Shown here one piece after another: positions 12,218 to 23,924 of a DNA stretch of 40,285 nucleotides; the stretch's first letter is position 1; every line of letters begins with the position of its first letter. Under the pieces are notes generated by a model. It ran no database searches, was not told the DNA's origin, and was given only the letters and a program-made list of their open reading frames with translations. The DNA lies in NCBI RefSeq assembly GCF_000485595.1, contig NW_014577076.1, forward strand, positions 471,674 through 511,958. The letters are read 5' to 3'. Position numbers and translations under genes: made by a program. Source of the stretch: Priapulus caudatus (Eukaryota > Priapulida > Priapulimorpha > Priapulimorphida > Priapulidae).

Positions 12218-14123
12218 TATATGCTTATTGTATCCCCGCGAACGAAGTTCGGGGATACAGGAGATTGGCATCGTCGGCGCCGCGCGCCGCGCCGCCGCGC
12301 CGCCGCCGGCGCCGCCGACTCCGCCGCGCCGCCGCTGCCTGCCGCGCCGCCGGCCGCCGCAGAGATTTCCTTGGAGCGCTCTACCGCGGCAGGTCGTTCT
12401 CGGATCATCTTCAAACTTTTGAAATGAAAGAGGCGTTAGGTCGTAAAGCGAAGACACCTAATCGTTTTTGGTGTGCGCGGAGTTCATCCGTTGCCGATGG
12501 TAACAACATTTTGTGCGAAATATTCTAGAACCTGTAACTTCTGCACTTTTTACACGATGGTGCATGAAATGTAATGTTTGTAATTAAAATTGAAAAATTT
12601 AAAAAATTCTAAAAGAAAAAGAAAAGAAAAAAAAATATTTGCAAAAAAATTCAAAAATAAAAAAAAATATTTGATTACAATTTGTATTTAAATTATATTA
12701 TAAATTTCATGATTGTCAATCAAATATATAGTATGATATATATACAACTAAACTATAGGACATGTTGATATCGGCGCTGGTGGCCACAATGTCGATTGAA
12801 ATCGGTAAAAACGCACAAGTACAGGTTTCTACAGATATTTCCACAAAAATGTTGTTACGATGGCAACGATACTCCTCCCACACCACAAAACAATTGCGGT
12901 CTTTTGCTTTATCCAATAACGCAACCTTCATGCCAAATTTGAAAGATGCATCCGAGATCAAATCCCTAAGATGCGAGAAGAAGATGCCTAAGTCAATGGT
13001 CGGAAGCTAGTGTTCCGTCCAGAAAGCGGCGTAACGGTCCCAGAAGCGACCTGCGTATGCAAGGCAAATGACCAACCGCGTCGAGATATAACGAATATTG
13101 CCGGAGTTTACTCTCGCACATCCGGCTCTGTTGCGGAGATGCGATAACTAATGGCGCGACGAAACATGAGGCGCTGCACTGTCAATGGTGTGTATGGAGG
13201 CATATATTTAGTGTATATTATATATATCATATTACGCATCGTGCTTCAAGTAGGGTTTGACCCCTGCGCGCGCGCCGTGCGCGAACACTGTAAACCCCAG
13301 ACCAAAGGATTGTCATGTACGGCAGTGATCCAGACTTACGTACAAGTTGTGTAATTATCATTATTATCATGATTATTATAATACTTAAATATTAAGTCTT
13401 TTACGATGTAAAAGGTCTGTCATTATGAACCCCTAATCCTATTCAAACGCAGATTGTGTCAAATCCACGATAGTACAAAAGCTCACTCCTCGATTTGCTG
13501 CGTACTCTGATTGATCCTCGTATAGTCTACAGTATTTTAGTATATTTTATGACATGGAACTGTGTGATGTGTTTATTGAGAAATGCTGGATGTACAGCAA
13601 ACACCAGAAATGATTATGGCCATTACTGTTAACGGCCGCGCGTAAATTCACGTATCTCCTCGAAAACCGCCATATGACGAATTTACCCATTTACCTCTTA
13701 CCGGAGGCTTCGAACGTGCGAAGACGATAAGCTATGTCACTAGCCTATATTTCCGTCACACTAATAAAAACAACTTTCAACGACAACAACATTTCACCCT
13801 TTGCCTTCGCCAGATCGCCATTGCGGAATTTGCGATCGGTACCTGCGGCCGAGCTAGGTCCTTACGGACAATTATTAACGACAAAAACTCATCGGTAACG
13901 AAGAGGGGGGTAGGGGGGGGGGTACTGTTCACAGTGAAAATATTCCTCCTAGGGTAACCAGATTCCATATACTTGCACATCTGAGGCAGACCAGTTGTCT
14001 AACAAACCTTTGTCTTTGTGACTTATTTAACTTTACCTGCCTTCTACGTCCTTACAGAGATATTCCATTCATACTAGATCACGGGGGATACATGTAGTTG
14101 GCGACAACTGCCCGTTTCTAGTT
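12218..14123 (-). repeat. Fold-back right arm
   Basis: Mirror image of the left arm: inner palindrome (12230-12258), CCG-rich tract (12268-12365), a nested hairpin (12405-12560 pairing with about 12790-12960) around an A-rich then AT-rich loop, a G-run (13905-13921) and the outer end GGGGGATAC at 14083-14091. Confidence 0.85.
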
Positions 14124-14866
14124 AAAACGTTAAAATACAACTAGTTTTTGTAACCAAATATGTCTAAACTCGAGGCTTCTGCCTTTTATTGATTATGTTA
14201 ATAGTAATTAATTAGTTGATAAGAAACTATACCTTATAATTATTCACGACTTTGTAATGGAAACAATTACAAGTTTAATACAGAATAAATGCTCCTCAGA
14301 ACCATGTAGGGTGTGATTGATATCTCAGATTAATATATAAGGCGATGGGTTATAAGTACACGCACCACAACTCTTTTGACAGGGAAACCTGTAACATTGC
14401 CTCGTGTAAACAAATGGCTAGCTCTGGCACTTGCAGCATGCAAACTCACTACGATAGACTACAACCAGACTAAGAGTAACGCCCCTTCTCGCAGCTGTTG
14501 TACCCACGCTATAAATATCTAGCACGCAGACCGTCTTGGAAAAAAACATTATTTTTAGGGCAAACAGCTAGGCGCCCATACTTAGCCGTGTCAATCTATA
14601 ACCTTGTAGACAGTAGGTAATTATCCAACACAAACAAACAAGCAAACAAACGGGAAAAAAGATCGAGACCCGCATATAAACGCACACGTTACTATATGCA
14701 CTTCGCGAGTGGGATTTAAAAGTGCTAATCGAAGTAGCTTGATCTTTAAATGCAAACGTAAAATGTCGGCTAGCATGTTTTGAATGAAATTCCTAAAAAC
14801 TATCTACTGAAACATGGGAACCGTGTAACAAGATAAATTGACTAAGCCTATGACTTACAAATAGGA

Positions 14867-15037
14867 GTGTATTTACATATTAACATGTTTACGTAATGAG
14901 TGCAGGTATGCTGTCAACGTGGGAGCGAGGCACACCGGTGTGTGTATTTACGTATTAACATGTTTACGTAATGAGTGCAGGTATGCTGTCAACGTGCGAG
15001 CGAGGCACACCGGTGTGTGTATTTACATATTAACATA
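14867..15037 (+). repeat. 75-bp tandem repeat, about 2.3 copies
   Basis: GTGTATTTAC recurs at 14867, 14942 and 15017. The first two units are nearly identical (ACATAT/ACGTAT and GGGAG/GCGAG differences) and the third is partial. Confidence 0.95.
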
Positions 15038-15558
15038 CATTAAAATTAACATACAATTAGGGTTGAATAAAAAATGGTTTTACTCGCGCGCGCGCACGCG
15101 CCCCCCTTGTGTACATTAAAATGTCACTATAACATTCAAGTCACAAGCAATTCACTAATCTACCTACCCGTGTTTAAATGAATCCATTGCATCCTACATT
15201 GACAGAACATATGTAGGATATGCCAAAAGACTACTGCATGCATGTACCTTGTACAGGTATATGATAGCACGCACCAGAGAAACTGACTCATAGCTAGATC
15301 AATTGCGAAAATATATGCTCAGCGAGCAAAAACAACAAAAACATTGCAAAGCAAATAAACCGCTAATAACAGAAAGTGAACAATTTTAAAGAAAATAATG
15401 ATTCTTATCACTTTCGCTTGAAATAACGATGGACATTGAAATATAAGCACTACAATAAAGAAGCTAGGAATAAGCTACCATGCAGCACCTATCACCAACA
15501 ACGGCGAACCAGGCACAAAGAATTTACGTGACAGAATCTACATTTGATGTAACGACAG

Positions 15559-15602
15559 TGTAATACATTGTATTACAACTTGTAATACATTGTATTACAA
15601 CT
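15559..15602. repeat. Tandem near-palindrome
   Basis: TGTAATACATTGTATTACAA occurs twice in direct succession. Each copy is nearly self-complementary, so the pair can form either two small hairpins or one larger one. Confidence 0.9.
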
Positions 15603-17589
15603 ACATTATAATAACAACACCGCGTATGATTCCACGAAGTCAGGACGTCGATTAAACCCACACTACTCTCCCCACCATTAGCTTTAATCCAGACAAGTGA
15701 GTGTTTTATAGTATTGAAAATAAAGCCAGGAGAATAAGTAGCATGCTCGTACTAGGCCTACATGAAAGGAAATCGCTACTCAAAAACCTCATCTAGACGG
15801 GGTGTCAGTTAATATCGCTATAAGCTCGCTGAATTCGCGCTAGCAACAGCTGCCATGCACACATCTCCCTGAAAATAAGGTGCAACATATACAAAACGCC
15901 GTTTAAAACTCGATCTGTAAGAAATATTTTCGAGAGAAAAAGGCGAGTGTAAACGTACGTAATCCCGAGAAACCTTTTGGTGCCTGTTATAAGTACAAGA
16001 CTATAGTACAAACGCACTATAGCCGTAAATAATTAACTATTGCAATATATTATAATGACAACGACGTGCATCAGCTCGGTGGCGCAATTTGAGAAGAGAG
16101 GCGCCACTAAAAAGATTATCTGAGAACATACTTAAGCGAAAATTTGTGGCGAGATGTTTTTTTATTTCTGGCTCTCACGGACTAACTTATTTGCTCTAGC
16201 TCTACGGATGGTAAAATTAGCATCAGCTTAGTCGTAATTTCGCAGCGCTGTAGACGTATATAACATCCCCGTAATAGCAACAGCGCACGATGTGTTTGGA
16301 TATAATTTACCCTAGTCACGCCTCCGACATAAACGATCACGAGATTCACAGGATTCGTATATATCCTAACGAGGTTACATTTATTGGACTTTGGGGGGGG
16401 GGGAATTTTGGGAAACTGGAAAATTTTCAGGCTGTCATTCAGTTTGAAATTAAAAGGAAAGAAATGCACGTGAATAATTGAGTTTCAACCGAGGTTCTTA
16501 ACTGCATGGTCGCGTGGGTAATATATGAAAGGGAAAACGCTAGAACAGAGTATATAACTAGACATAATGGTAAAGTGACGATTAAATTAGATCTGAAAAT
16601 ATGAAATCACGTTTCCGAATTCAATTTTAATTTAATATTAATTCATAAAAGTCCGGGTCGTATCTATTACTTCATATTCGTCCAAATAACTTTCTTAGGT
16701 CCTTATGCACATAATACTCATATAAAAGAGACTACGAGGGGAGGCGATAAACCTCGATCCCTACAAATAATAAGCATCAAATATGTGGAGATGTGCATGG
16801 TAATGTAATCTGATTCAGTCAACACTGAATGGGCAAGATGTCAATATGAATCAAGGCAATAGTGCCATACAACCCGCAAGATACCCTGAACTTTAAATTT
16901 GTGAAATGTACGCACTATCGTTACATGACACATGTACAACTGTCATGCATGTGAACGAGTAACCTCTAGATATGCCTCAAAGAACAGGCAGTAAGATTCA
17001 GCATTGTATGCTGGGCGGGACCCACTACATCTGTTACGCGTGGATACACGCAAAGAAACCCTAATCGCATGCAATAAATTGTTTAAGATGATGACTTATA
17101 TGTGTGAGTACATAAACTGCTGCACATAACTCAGCCTGTGCAATAATAACAATGCCTGTCGCACAAAACTCGGCTGACGATTTTCTGTACAAATCAGACT
17201 ATAATGGCATCATAAAAACGGTAGAAACGAATGCCGATTTTTGTGGTGGCTGAATAAATGTTCGCAAGTTTCCGAACGCTAAATAACTGTTCTTTTACAG
17301 AGAGCTTGAGTACTGGTTGCCATGGTAATCCAAAGTACAAATTCTGGTGCAATAATATTGCAAGGACATTAGCCACATTACACGTCAGAAACTAATATAC
17401 AATATACACAATTTCATTAACAAAGACATACCGAAAATGTACTTTCCGTTTTGTTTGTTTTTTTAACACAACCGTGTTCATTTGTAATTGTTCTCTAAGT
17501 AAATAAACCACCATCTTTTGTATGAAGTGTCAAAAGTGTCGAGATAGTTCATCTTGAGTTATTTGTCTTTACGTTTACATGTAATGTCA

Positions 17590-17690
17590 TGAAATGATAT
17601 TCCTTATATGAATTAATGGTATGAATCCTTATGATCCTTATTAATCTTATGAATCCTTATTTTATATGACAGATATTCCTTATTTTCCCA
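17590..17690 (+). repeat. Cluster of short ATGAATCCTTAT-type repeats
   Basis: ATGAATCCTTAT and GATATTCCTTAT each occur twice within 100 bases, with further CCTTAT copies between them. A loose, decayed minisatellite. Confidence 0.6.
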
Positions 17691-18496
17691 TTATAATCCA
17701 ATAACCTACACAAGTATATAAAAATATGTTATTGAATTGGTTATTTCAGTGTCAACAAATCACAGATAGCTATCAGATTCAGCATGAGTTAATAATTTAC
17801 AGAACCCTATATATATTCCTCAACCAGAACTTCTACGAATGGCCCATACCAAGTTCTTGCTATTCTGTAGACTAATTACTGAAACACAGTGACCAGGCCT
17901 ATATGCCTCTACGAAATTATTTACATGAGAATGGCAAATATTTATACCGAGCGAAAACACTCGACAACTTCTCAGCACTTGACAATTTTAAATGTCTAAA
18001 ACAAAACAACTATATACTTAGATTATACAGCTCTGCATAGCACTGCAACACGTGCATTTAGTAGCCGATATCACCGAGGTAACATGCACTAGCTGAAACT
18101 GATGTGAACATGACCTGAAGTATATCCACCCTACGATACATGTTCCACAGACATTATCACCAATTAAATGCGGCCTAGCTGAAAATCATCTAACCCAAGA
18201 CGGCCGGCTCAATTCGATTCACATCCCTAGCCTAAAATGTGCGGCCAACACTTATGCTCGAATGCACGCTGTTTCTGCCTCTGTCGACTATTCTGCCTTC
18301 CATTCTAAATATTATTGAAAGAGTTATAATAGCATGCTGGGCAAATGCTAGCTGCATGGTCACTTCCCAGTGTAAATGCAACACAGTGAACACACACATC
18401 CGAGTCAACTTCAAATTAAAAATCACAGTGTAACTAAAGCATTATAGTCTGAAGAACTGCATGCATGTCTAGAGGTGCACAACGTGGTTAGTCAAA

Positions 18497-18755
18497 ACTA
18501 GTATAGTATATTATATTATATATATATATATATAATATATATTATATATATTATATATATAATATAACATATATATATATTATACATTATATACATTATA
18601 CATTGTTAACACATAATATGTAAATGTATATAACATTGTAATTAATTACATAATTACATTATACATTATATACATTATATATATAAATTATATATATATA
18701 CATATAACATATAATATATATATAATTATATATATAATATATATTATATTTTCGC
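18497..18755. repeat. AT-rich low-complexity tract
   Basis: About 260 bases made almost only of A and T (TATA, ATTATA and ACATTATA units), with many short self-complementary stretches. Confidence 0.9.
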
Positions 18756-21700
18756 AGGGATATACCTTTGACCAACATGAACAAGTTTATGCAATAAGTG
18801 AAACCAGAATATCACTAAACTTCATGAACTGCAGCCTATATACGACAACGACTGTACTAACCATGCAGGTAATGGCTATATGGGACATAATCTGATTTCT
18901 ACCGTGAACTGTGACATTCAAGCGCGTGTGAAATTTGATATGACCGGGTGAGTGTGGTCACCTGTACAACTACAGGCAAGCTCAATCCAGAAAATTGGTA
19001 CTAGGAAAGACCATCACATTTCACTACAATCTGTAGCCTATGCTCACACCAGACAAAATACCCGATGTCATGCAGTTTTACTAAAATCTTTATATATAGC
19101 CTATGCGGCCAAACGACATAAACTGTACTAATTGTCAAAGAAAACAACCACGCCAATCAGCCATCAATCAGCTGTTGATAAACAGGTTTTCTGACCTAGC
19201 TCTGATCGCGACCCTCAACAATGCAAAATGCGTACATTACAGAAAGTCCTAGATTGCTTTTAGTCACGCATTCCATTAAATTTTGACTTTCTTGTCCTTT
19301 CTTGTCCTGATCTAGCTAACATTTGCAAACTGCTGCTGCACAGCTGATAGCGGTTATTCCAGTGACATTTACTTTGGTCTGAAGACAAATTGTTGCCCAA
19401 CTGAAAGCACCAAGATTTGTCTTTTTTTTATTTCACAAGTCCGACACATTGTGACGCGTAGAAGTGATTTATTATATTTCATTACTTGATGATATCATTA
19501 ATAGTTATACTACGACAGAACTACAATTTGCAATGCCCACCCAAACTGCACTATGCAAAAGTAAAGCGTTTGCTCCAAGTTTAATTGTTTATAATGAACT
19601 TGAAAACACACGTTTAATAATGTGTACTGGGATGTGTTTCATTCAGCAGGATAGTGCATGCCGCAAAAACAGCCGTTTTATTCCGTATTTTTCAATTACC
19701 CGCTCAAGCCGTTTATTATATATAATAGCTGCTGCGGCCGTTTATCAAAGGAGGCTGTTAAGAGAAGACATACCACAGACTGACGCGAGCAAACCACCCA
19801 GCAAACACTATAATAGCACGCGCGCGCGTAAGCGGCATTTCTCTGCCAGTGTGGAATTAGTTCATCTAACCGCCGGTAATCACGAGATGATTGATCTCAG
19901 CGACTACTTAGCAAACATGTAACCGTGAGGCCATGGAAAACTTTACAATAAACGACCGTTAGTGCCTTTGTGAAAACTTGATGACCAATGAACAATGATA
20001 AACACACTACGAACGCCATAAGAGTGGCTTAATTATGAACGTATAAATTGAAATCCTGTCGCAGTAAATTACAACCACCGATAATAATGCCTTTTCCACC
20101 CGCCACTGAAAATTATATGTGAAATGAGCACTTTAAACTAATCGCCCATAAATGCGCAAACCATTCGATCAACTGCCGGCATTCCAGAAGACGTAATGTG
20201 AGGCTCTCGTCTGCAGCGGACAATATCAACATGCATTCTAACTATACCACCAACGAAGTCCTTTCGCAAATGCTACGGTTATGATGCAAGCAGATGCGTC
20301 GCCGCCTAGCTTGTCAATAAGAGACGCTAATGAGGCCACAAATAAACCTGCGCAACAAACCCGCCAGAATTCTTCATGCCACAATATTAGCAAATTCACG
20401 ATGCTTCACATTTACACCGAGCCACAGCCACCAGTCATTGACCGGGTTCAATATTACTTCGTGATCAACAAGATCGAGACAACGTATTAATTCAAACCAA
20501 GTATTTCGGTATACTTATACCTACCGTGCGCAGTGAATACCAACAGCTTACGGCCGAAATTGGCCCGGGTTAAGACTATATGCTGTCAATTTGGTCACAC
20601 ACCGTTTATAGACGCGTAACTGCCCATACTTGCATGTTCAAGTTTATGAACGTTATTATGAGACTGGATAGATAGAGAAAGAAGGGCGTGTTTTCCCCCC
20701 GATTCTCATACATCTACTAGTTTGTTAGTTTATTATCAATGGCCATCCACTTGCGCTCCATAAGGGCTTAGTCACTGAAAACAAAGGATTGTGGACGGAG
20801 GCAATTCACGGCCTCTGCAGAGGCAGTGTGAACAAGTATGCAACAACGAAACGTACGTCAGTCGATTCACACAGCTTTATCTGGGAGTGATATCCTCAGG
20901 GAGTGAGATCAGCATGATACATTCTCGATTACACTGTACGAATGAGGCAACCCAAAAATATCAAACCGAAACATTAGAGACAACTAAATACGAATAATCG
21001 ACAAGATTGAAATAGGAACGCTTCCATAAAAACACAATCAGGGATTATTACACTGCATAATATATGTTGTGAGACATCGTTTGTTGTAGAGTGAGAAAAA
21101 CAAGCAAGTAGATAACAGTTAAGGCCTTATATTCAATCAGCGATATCACATCATACAAAGTGCTGTAGGCGATTCAACTACGGTGTGTAAATATGTAGAC
21201 AAATCAAGAAAATATAGATTATAATAGGTGATCCTATGACATCTTTTATCTGGTTATGAAATGCAGTACAGGTTTTTAATAACCGTGCATTGCCAAGCTA
21301 AACTACCTTTACTAAAATTTGCTTCACATCATTATATCCCACACACACGCGCGATCACAATTCGTCATTGTCAATAATTGTGCATTTGTGATTCGTGCAA
21401 TTCAGTAATGAACAGGAAAACGTGAAGTACGCTTTTACGTACAAAGCATCTCTCGTCATTATATCGCACGTCATACAGAATATTTTATCCCCCCCCCCAT
21501 TTGTTAATAAACTTTCTTTAGCTGAGTGCAAAGGATTTTAAAAACTACACTTGCAAAATGCATAACCTGTTCCCATGTCTCGTGCATTATAGAAAGTCGC
21601 CGAATAAACGTCGTGTTCGCAAATGCTATAGTCGTAACGTACGAACGTGATCACCGTTTACGAGCACTTAATCTTCATCGCTGGCTCGTTACTTGCTACC

Positions 21701-22360
21701 CGCAGCCACTAATTTGGTAATCAGATCATTCAAGTGGAGCGAGTCAAACATACAGGGGCACTGGTCATGTGCCACCGCTGCGTTCATCACTTATAATTAC
21801 TTTTAGAAAACCAATTACCATCAAAATCCATCGCATTAAAGGGTTTACACGGTAAAATAAGTTAGCAGCATGCAGCCAATGGCTGCACCGATCCCTAAAT
21901 CTAGGTGAACGTACCACTCCAAGTCGGTTCTATGAACAGCTTACTCCTAACAAAAGGTGACTTAAAGTGATTACGTCACCGTAAATAATAATTAAAAAAA
22001 ATATTTCCACTTTTTCACAAAATATAAGTAATTCTGTTCACTTTTTATGGTTAAATTGCTGCATTATACTTCCTATTTTACTATATTGTTCGATGTGAAT
22101 ATACACTCGTGACTCATGCATAGCCCACAGCAAGCAATTATAATGTCAGGAACATAAATTCAAATCGTCCAGGTTTTTTGTATTTTTAACTAGTTGAGAA
22201 ACAATCTTATCAGGTAAGAATTTGACGATACGGGTATAGTCCCGTTATATAGTTCTTACTTTTAATGTAAACAAAATCCTTTTTTTTTAACAAATTTTAC
22301 CATAGAAAATTCGTGGGACGTAGTCAATTTAAACCCCTGTACGTCGTCTACTTCACTTAC

Positions 22361-22427
22361 CTTTGATGATCCTTCACCTCCAGCACTTTACCAAAGGTGC
22401 CTTCTCCAAGGGTGCCATTGATTTCAT
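22361..22427 (-). CDS. CLK2: LAMMER/CLK kinase, glycine-loop exon
   Basis: Seen: a 67-nt exon on the minus strand with acceptor TTCTATTCCAG (ending at 22428) and a consensus donor GTAAGT (from 22360). With one base from the preceding exon it reads YEINGTLGEGTFGKVL, then EVKDHQ, and leaves with two bases. GEGTFG is the G-x-G-x-x-G nucleotide-binding loop, and YEI-x-x-TLGEGTFGKV is the diagnostic start of the CLK kinase domain. The phases join exactly with 23681-23924 (T plus AT makes Tyr) and with 5336-5455 (AG plus C makes Ser), so the three exons form one continuous reading frame. The intron to the next exon is about 16.9 kb and contains the large fold-back repeat. I see no frameshift or missing motif residue. 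Confidence 0.95.
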
Positions 22428-23680
22428 CTGGAATAGAAGCCAGCAAACAAATTGGTTCTTGCTCACTGTGGCCTACCCTGTGTTCAAAAACACGCCCTCG
22501 CGTTCCCTCTGGCAGGAACGAGGAGGGGAAAAGGGTAGACTTTTACCAAGGGTTCCCTTAGTCAGGCGGCAATCCACTAGCGAGGAAAACAGGAATTGCA
22601 ATGTGGCCATAATCATAAAGGAGATTGAAAAAATCCACTTGACCTTTAGTAAAGAAACAAATCGGAAATCTCGAGATCAACTTAAAATGACCTTTTCACT
22701 AGGAATTTTCCTATAGCTTGTTTTACCTTTTTTTATTCTCTCTACTATGATTGATGCAATGGGAAAATGTATTACTGTATAAACTCATAAAATAGGTATT
22801 GTGTTATTTATTACTACAAATATATTACACGAAAATGATCAGCTAGCTCAGATAGATTCAGATAGCTTGAACACTAACATATTAGAGATTGTGAAGTTGC
22901 TTGCGAGACGACGAAAGGTCAACGAAATTTACTGAGATACGATGTAGTCGCGCAGTTTTCCCTGTATAAATTTTGGTAACCTCCTCAGGTTACTTTCATG
23001 AGAGATAAATGTCTTCCAACTACGTGAAAAAAGATTCTAGTTTCAGTGTCCAATATGCATTACGCGGAGCATGGGACTAGCGAGGATTGCCAGCATGACC
23101 TTAGAGAGAGCAGACAAAGGAGAATCATAAGTTGCAAAACAAAATATCATTGATTCAATCTCGCATCGGTCTTGGGAAAAAATGTTGTTCTTTTGCGGAG
23201 GTGTAATTCGAAAAATCAACCCCAGCAATTAGAGACAGAGTAAATTGTTGTTCCACGCTGCCCGCGTATGGTGACGGCATGGCGCGCAAGCAGAGCCTGC
23301 GCGGGGGAGCACATAGCGTCTGTGCTGCGTCATAACACAAGCGCACACACATGAAAACTCTTATACTATCACACACGACCAGCCATGACTAAATCACCAC
23401 ACCGCTATGACTCCCCAAGTAAGTCTCGCTCTCTCTTCGTCAACATTACGCCATCAAACGGAAAGCAAAAGTCTTCTTCATCAAATAATTATTGCTGAAA
23501 CAAAATCCTGTCAAGGCGCCGGGCACACATCGGGTCAACTATATACGGGACGTTGTAAGGAAACTCTATTAGGAATTGTTGTCCCCTGGACGAGACCAGA
23601 GCCTGGCGACCTCCCCACGTCACTTTAACGAACGAGTGCATAACATAGTTAACGTTACGAGTACTGTGAATGGTAGGTAC
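22428..23680. other. Kinase intron 1, no feature seen
   Basis: About 1.25 kb between the N-terminal and glycine-loop exons. Open frames in it are short and unlike any protein I know. Confidence 0.7.
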
Positions 23681-23924
23681 ATCTAGCTTGCAGCCAATCG
23701 CCAGGTCGATAGATCAGGTGACCCTCTTCGTCATCTTCTACACTTGGTTCTCCAGGACTTGAGCTGGTGCGGCGACTCTGTGCGGTGGTCAACACATCCT
23801 CGTCAGTGTCCGAGCATGGCCAGTAACCAAGGCAGGAGAGCAGGCGGCGATAGCCAAGTGGACACGACACGATGGCGGCGATGTTGGCGACGACGGAGCA
23901 GCACGTGGTCAATGTGAAGATCAT
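23681..23924 (-). CDS. CLK2: LAMMER/CLK kinase, N-terminal coding exon
   Basis: Seen: an open segment on the minus strand ending at donor AGAT|GTACCT (GT at 23680-23679). Residues 61-82 contain SVEDDEEGHLIY and RPGDWLQARY (last Tyr completed by the next exon), a block that precedes the kinase domain in CLK1-4 and Doa. The start is the ATG at 23924; in that frame an upstream TGA occurs near 24.03 kb with no ATG in between, so it is the first possible Met, although its context (TTTG before ATG) is weak. From this start the N-terminus is only about 60 residues. It is cysteine-rich and fairly hydrophobic (MIFTLTTCC onward) and lacks the long Arg-Ser-rich tail usual in CLKs. An alternative acceptor (CCACCGCACAG at 23778) would start the exon at 23777 in phase 0 with SRRTSSSPGEP, so upstream exons may feed this one instead. 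The kinase identity is secure; the start is not. Confidence 0.87.

Larger units (their letters stand above)
8080..12462 (+). repeat. Direct repeat copy 2 of the ~4.4 kb block
   Basis: This block aligns with 1-4482 from TTACGTTAGC onward, an offset of about 8.08 kb. Differences are dominated by single-base gaps. CGG and CCG tracts that are regular in copy 1 are interrupted here (11181-11222, 12268-12365). The piece 9485-9789 is an exception: it matches the far inverted arm almost base for base. Unlike copy 1, this copy continues past 12462 into a full right arm of the fold-back structure. Confidence 0.9.
9485..14123. mobile_element. Large fold-back element: long inverted repeat with nested hairpins
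   Basis: Seen: the left arm 9485-11283 is the reverse complement of the right arm 12218-14123, around a spacer of about 934 bp. The outermost 300 bp are nearly identical. The ends read AACTAGAAACGGGCAG and its complement, and just inside each sits GTATCCCCCGTGATC (9517; 14091 on the other strand). Each arm ends internally in another GTATCCCC/GGGGATAC palindrome, so each arm may be a unit of about 1.76 kb with its own short inverted ends. No transposase is visible. No clear target duplication is seen (flanks AAAGAAA and AAAACGTT). Known: fold-back transposons have this architecture, but I cannot match this one to a named family. The element lies inside the 16.9-kb kinase intron. Confidence 0.75.
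14124..22360. other. Intron sequence of the kinase gene
   Basis: AT-rich sequence to the right of the fold-back element and before the glycine-loop exon. It holds the tandem repeats listed separately, a G-run (16395-16405) and a C-run (21490-21498). The longest open frame (19464-19922, plus, 152 codons) has no recognisable domain and no exon signals I trust. Confidence 0.6.

Noticed and set aside
14867-15037. CRISPR-like array
   Set aside because: Units are directly adjacent with no spacers, and the context is an animal intron.
19464-19922. 152-codon plus-strand open frame
   Set aside because: Composition is unlike a conserved protein, no domain is recognisable, and it lies in the kinase intron; chance open frames of this size are plausible in 40 kb read in six frames.
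20520-20600. Short open minus-strand segment with a donor-like GTAGGT
   Set aside because: The would-be acceptor lacks a pyrimidine tract, and the 19-residue peptide matches nothing.
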